A DNA stretch of 58,864 nt from an uncultured SAR116 cluster alpha proteobacterium (GTDB lineage Bacteria; Pseudomonadota; Alphaproteobacteria; Puniceispirillales; Marisalimonadaceae). The position numbers and the translations under genes are program-made. The notes beneath the pieces are model-generated. The model did no database searches. It saw only the letters and a program-made list of their open reading frames with translations, and was not told where the DNA came from. Every line of letters begins with the position of its first letter. Within the stretch, counting starts at the first letter, position 1. Positions 57,327 to 58,864 of the stretch are shown piece by piece. The DNA lies in contig CACJQK010000008.1 in assembly GCA_902595515.1 (NCBI GenBank), positions 1-58,864 on the forward strand, written 5' to 3'.

Positions 57327-58358
57327 ATGTTAACTCAATCTAAACTGATCAAATTTTGTACTTCTATATTTAAAAAATTAGGTATGGATGATGAAAAGGC
57401 TAAGGACACCTCAGAAATTTTAGTGGAAGCAGATATGATGGGGCATTCCACGCATGGGGTTAGACTTTTACCGCTTTATATTAAAGATATTGAAGCAGGT
57501 AATATGAAACCATCAGGTAATCAAATTACACTTAATGACACTGGCAGTTGTATAACAATTGATGGAGAAAACTTATCTGGTATATGGTTAACTAAACAAG
57601 GATTAAAATTATCATCTGAACGTGCAAAAATCCATGGCGTTTCAACTGTTTTAATTAAAAACAGTCATCACAATGGTGCTCTGGCAGCTTATCTCCTCCC
57701 AATTGTTAAACAAGGTTTAGTCCCAATAATTAAATGCTCAGTTCCATCCGCTGCTACAGTAGCTCCTTTTGGTGGGACTAAAGCTTTACTTACTCCAGAT
57801 CCAATGGCTTTGGCATTTCCAACTAATGATGAACCTGTAATAATTGACATAAGTGCTTCGATCACAACCAATAACATGATTGCAGATAAAATAGTCAAAA
57901 ATGAAATGTTTGATTTTAATTGTTTACTTACCAAGGATGGGATTCCTACAAATGATCCGAAAGAAGTTTTTGAAAACAATGGAACTATTATGCCTTTGGG
58001 TGGTCTTGAGTACGGTCATAAAGGATTTGGACTTGCCCTAGGAATTGAAGCATTATCTCAAGGTCTTTCGGGGTCTGGAAGAAGTAGAAAACTCAAAACC
58101 ATGAACCTGTCTATTTACATTCAAGTTATTGATCCTGAAGCTTTTGCAGGTTTAGAGGCATTTAAACATGAAATGAGTTTTCTTTATAAAGAATGTATAA
58201 ATAATCCTCCAATTGATGAAAATAACAAAGTAAGAATGCCAGGACAGAATGCACTCTTGATTAGAAAAAAGTCTATTGAAAACGGTATTTATTTGAGTAA
58301 AGAAACTTTAAAAAGTTTAGAAGAAATTGCAAAAAAGTTTGATATAATTTTACAATAA
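57327..58358 (+). CDS. Ldh family (malate/L-lactate/sulfolactate dehydrogenase type) oxidoreductase
   Basis: NAD(P)-dependent 2-hydroxyacid dehydrogenase, Ldh/MDH2 family, 343 aa. Typical stretches are DMMGHSTHGVRLLPLYI with the catalytic His (about 38-54), IKNSHHNGALAAYL (about 111-124), and VAPFGGTKALLTPDPMALAFP. It is shorter than, and only moderately similar to, the homologue at 16132; the NSHHNGAL stretch replaces SGHLGRIG. It closes the TRAP/malonyl-CoA decarboxylase group with a 37-bp gap to the secreted-protein gene. Oxidation of a hydroxyacid brought in by the transporter is plausible. It ends 2 bp before the convergent regulator gene. Confidence 0.85.
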   Translation: MLTQSKLIKFCTSIFKKLGMDDEKAKDTSEILVEADMMGHSTHGVRLLPLYIKDIEAGNMKPSGNQITLNDTGSCITIDGENLSGIWLTKQGLKLSSERAKIHGVSTVLIKNSHHNGALAAYLLPIVKQGLVPIIKCSVPSAATVAPFGGTKALLTPDPMALAFPTNDEPVIIDISASITTNNMIADKIVKNEMFDFNCLLTKDGIPTNDPKEVFENNGTIMPLGGLEYGHKGFGLALGIEALSQGLSGSGRSRKLKTMNLSIYIQVIDPEAFAGLEAFKHEMSFLYKECINNPPIDENNKVRMPGQNALLIRKKSIENGIYLSKETLKSLEEIAKKFDIILQ

Positions 58359-58360
58359 TT

Positions 58361-58855
58361 CTATCTTCCCCTCCATTCACTTACACCCCCAAGCAATTCA
58401 AGTAATTTAGCAAGTTTTTCCTCGCCGTAACGCTTTTGAATGTTTTTATAAACTATATCCATGTCGGGAACTATTTTATTCAATGTCTCTTGACCTAGTT
58501 GTGTGAGCAATAAATTCACTCGTCTACCATCTTTTTCATCAATCACCCTAGAAATAAATTTATCTTTTTCAAGTTTACCAATAATTCTTGAAAGACTTGG
58601 AGCTAATATACATGCATCAAAAGCTACTTGTCCTGCATCAGAAGGACCTTTTTCACCAAGAACCCTAAGGACTCTCCACTGTTGTTCAGTAAAACCATGT
58701 TTTGCAAGGATAGGTCTAAAAGATATCATAATAGCTTCTCTAGCCCTAAGCATAGCTATTGGTAATGCTTTGCTGGTATCTGGAAATGGTGTTGAATTTT
58801 TTTCTTTAATTTTATTACCCCTTCTATGAAATAAAATTATCGAATATAATAACAA
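58361..58855 (-). CDS. hpaR: MarR family regulator, HpaR-like
   Basis: Winged-helix transcription regulator, up to 164 aa. KALPIAMLRAREAIMISFRP, then GFTEQQWRVLRVLGEKGP and DACILAPSLSRIIGKLEKD match HpaR, the repressor of homoprotocatechuate degradation genes; RVIDEKDGRRVNLLLT is the wing. The start is uncertain: TTG 58855 is near the window edge and the frame stays open to the edge, and the next ATG (residue 34) would cut the first helix. A strong AGAAGGGGT lies at 58817-58825, 7 nt before an ATT codon at 58808-58810. Whether it controls the neighbouring genes or aromatic genes outside the window cannot be seen. Confidence 0.8.
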   Translation of the reverse strand: MLLYSIILFHRRGNKIKEKNSTPFPDTSKALPIAMLRAREAIMISFRPILAKHGFTEQQWRVLRVLGEKGPSDAGQVAFDACILAPSLSRIIGKLEKDKFISRVIDEKDGRRVNLLLTQLGQETLNKIVPDMDIVYKNIQKRYGEEKLAKLLELLGGVSEWRGR

Positions 58856-58864
58856 TATGTATAT

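Overview
The window is AT-rich by eye (roughly one third G+C) and very tightly packed: many start/stop overlaps, convergent genes that almost touch, no transposases, no rRNA or tRNA and no CRISPR. Gene content suggests a streamlined, free-living and probably marine alphaproteobacterium (SAR11-, HIMB59- or AEGEAN-169-like low-GC lineages come to mind). The pointers are several TRAP transporters, a membrane-bound PuuD urate oxidase, a PuuE-type allantoinase, xanthine dehydrogenase and an HpaR-type regulator. The lineage is inference; no marker gene is present.

Layout. (1) 171-8210, minus strand: one transporter block, a TAXI-type TRAP transporter (binding protein, fused permease and a translationally coupled 61-aa membrane protein) followed by a BMP/Nup-type nucleoside ABC transporter. 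(2) 8376-14544, plus strand: an operon of HMG-CoA-lyase-like enzyme, CaiB-type CoA-transferase, crotonase, isopropylmalate-dehydrogenase-like enzyme, PrpF-type isomerase and AbrB-type membrane protein. It looks like an uncharacterised catabolic route for a branched or unsaturated dicarboxylate. (3) 14547-17256: a GFA protein, a DapA-like aldolase and a divergent Ldh-family dehydrogenase. (4) 17262-22892: uracil phosphoribosyltransferase, a hydantoin-racemase homologue and a Pot-like ABC transporter.

(5) 22966-35927 is the core: a nearly complete purine-to-glyoxylate pathway. Xanthine dehydrogenase and 8-oxoguanine deaminase make urate. PuuD, UraH and UraD convert urate to S-allantoin. A dihydropyrimidinase-like enzyme and/or a PuuE-like enzyme opens allantoin; allantoicase and ureidoglycolate lyase then release two ureas and glyoxylate. 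(6) 36049-43294: a DctPQM TRAP transporter with an ATP-dependent hydantoinase/oxoprolinase pair (HyuA/HyuB) and a racemase homologue. Regions 4 to 6 together hold three racemase-family proteins (two without both catalytic cysteines) and four candidate cyclic-ureide hydrolase subunits.

(7) 43306-46038: the wreck of a surface-glycan locus, with a DUF268 protein, a decayed sugar O-methyltransferase pseudogene, a fucosyltransferase-like gene and a truncated 5' gene fragment. (8) 46013-52636: a BisC-like molybdenum reductase, a giant FAD/Fe-S D-2-hydroxyacid dehydrogenase and a divergent serine-glyoxylate aminotransferase, which could use the glyoxylate from purine breakdown. (9) 52721-58855: a second DctPQM TRAP transporter overlapping malonyl-CoA decarboxylase, a small secreted protein, a second Ldh-family dehydrogenase and an HpaR-like MarR regulator at the window edge.

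The window reads as a scavenging region: about half its genes import or open small nitrogen-rich or dicarboxylic compounds. Function calls rest on motifs recognised by eye; no database search was run.
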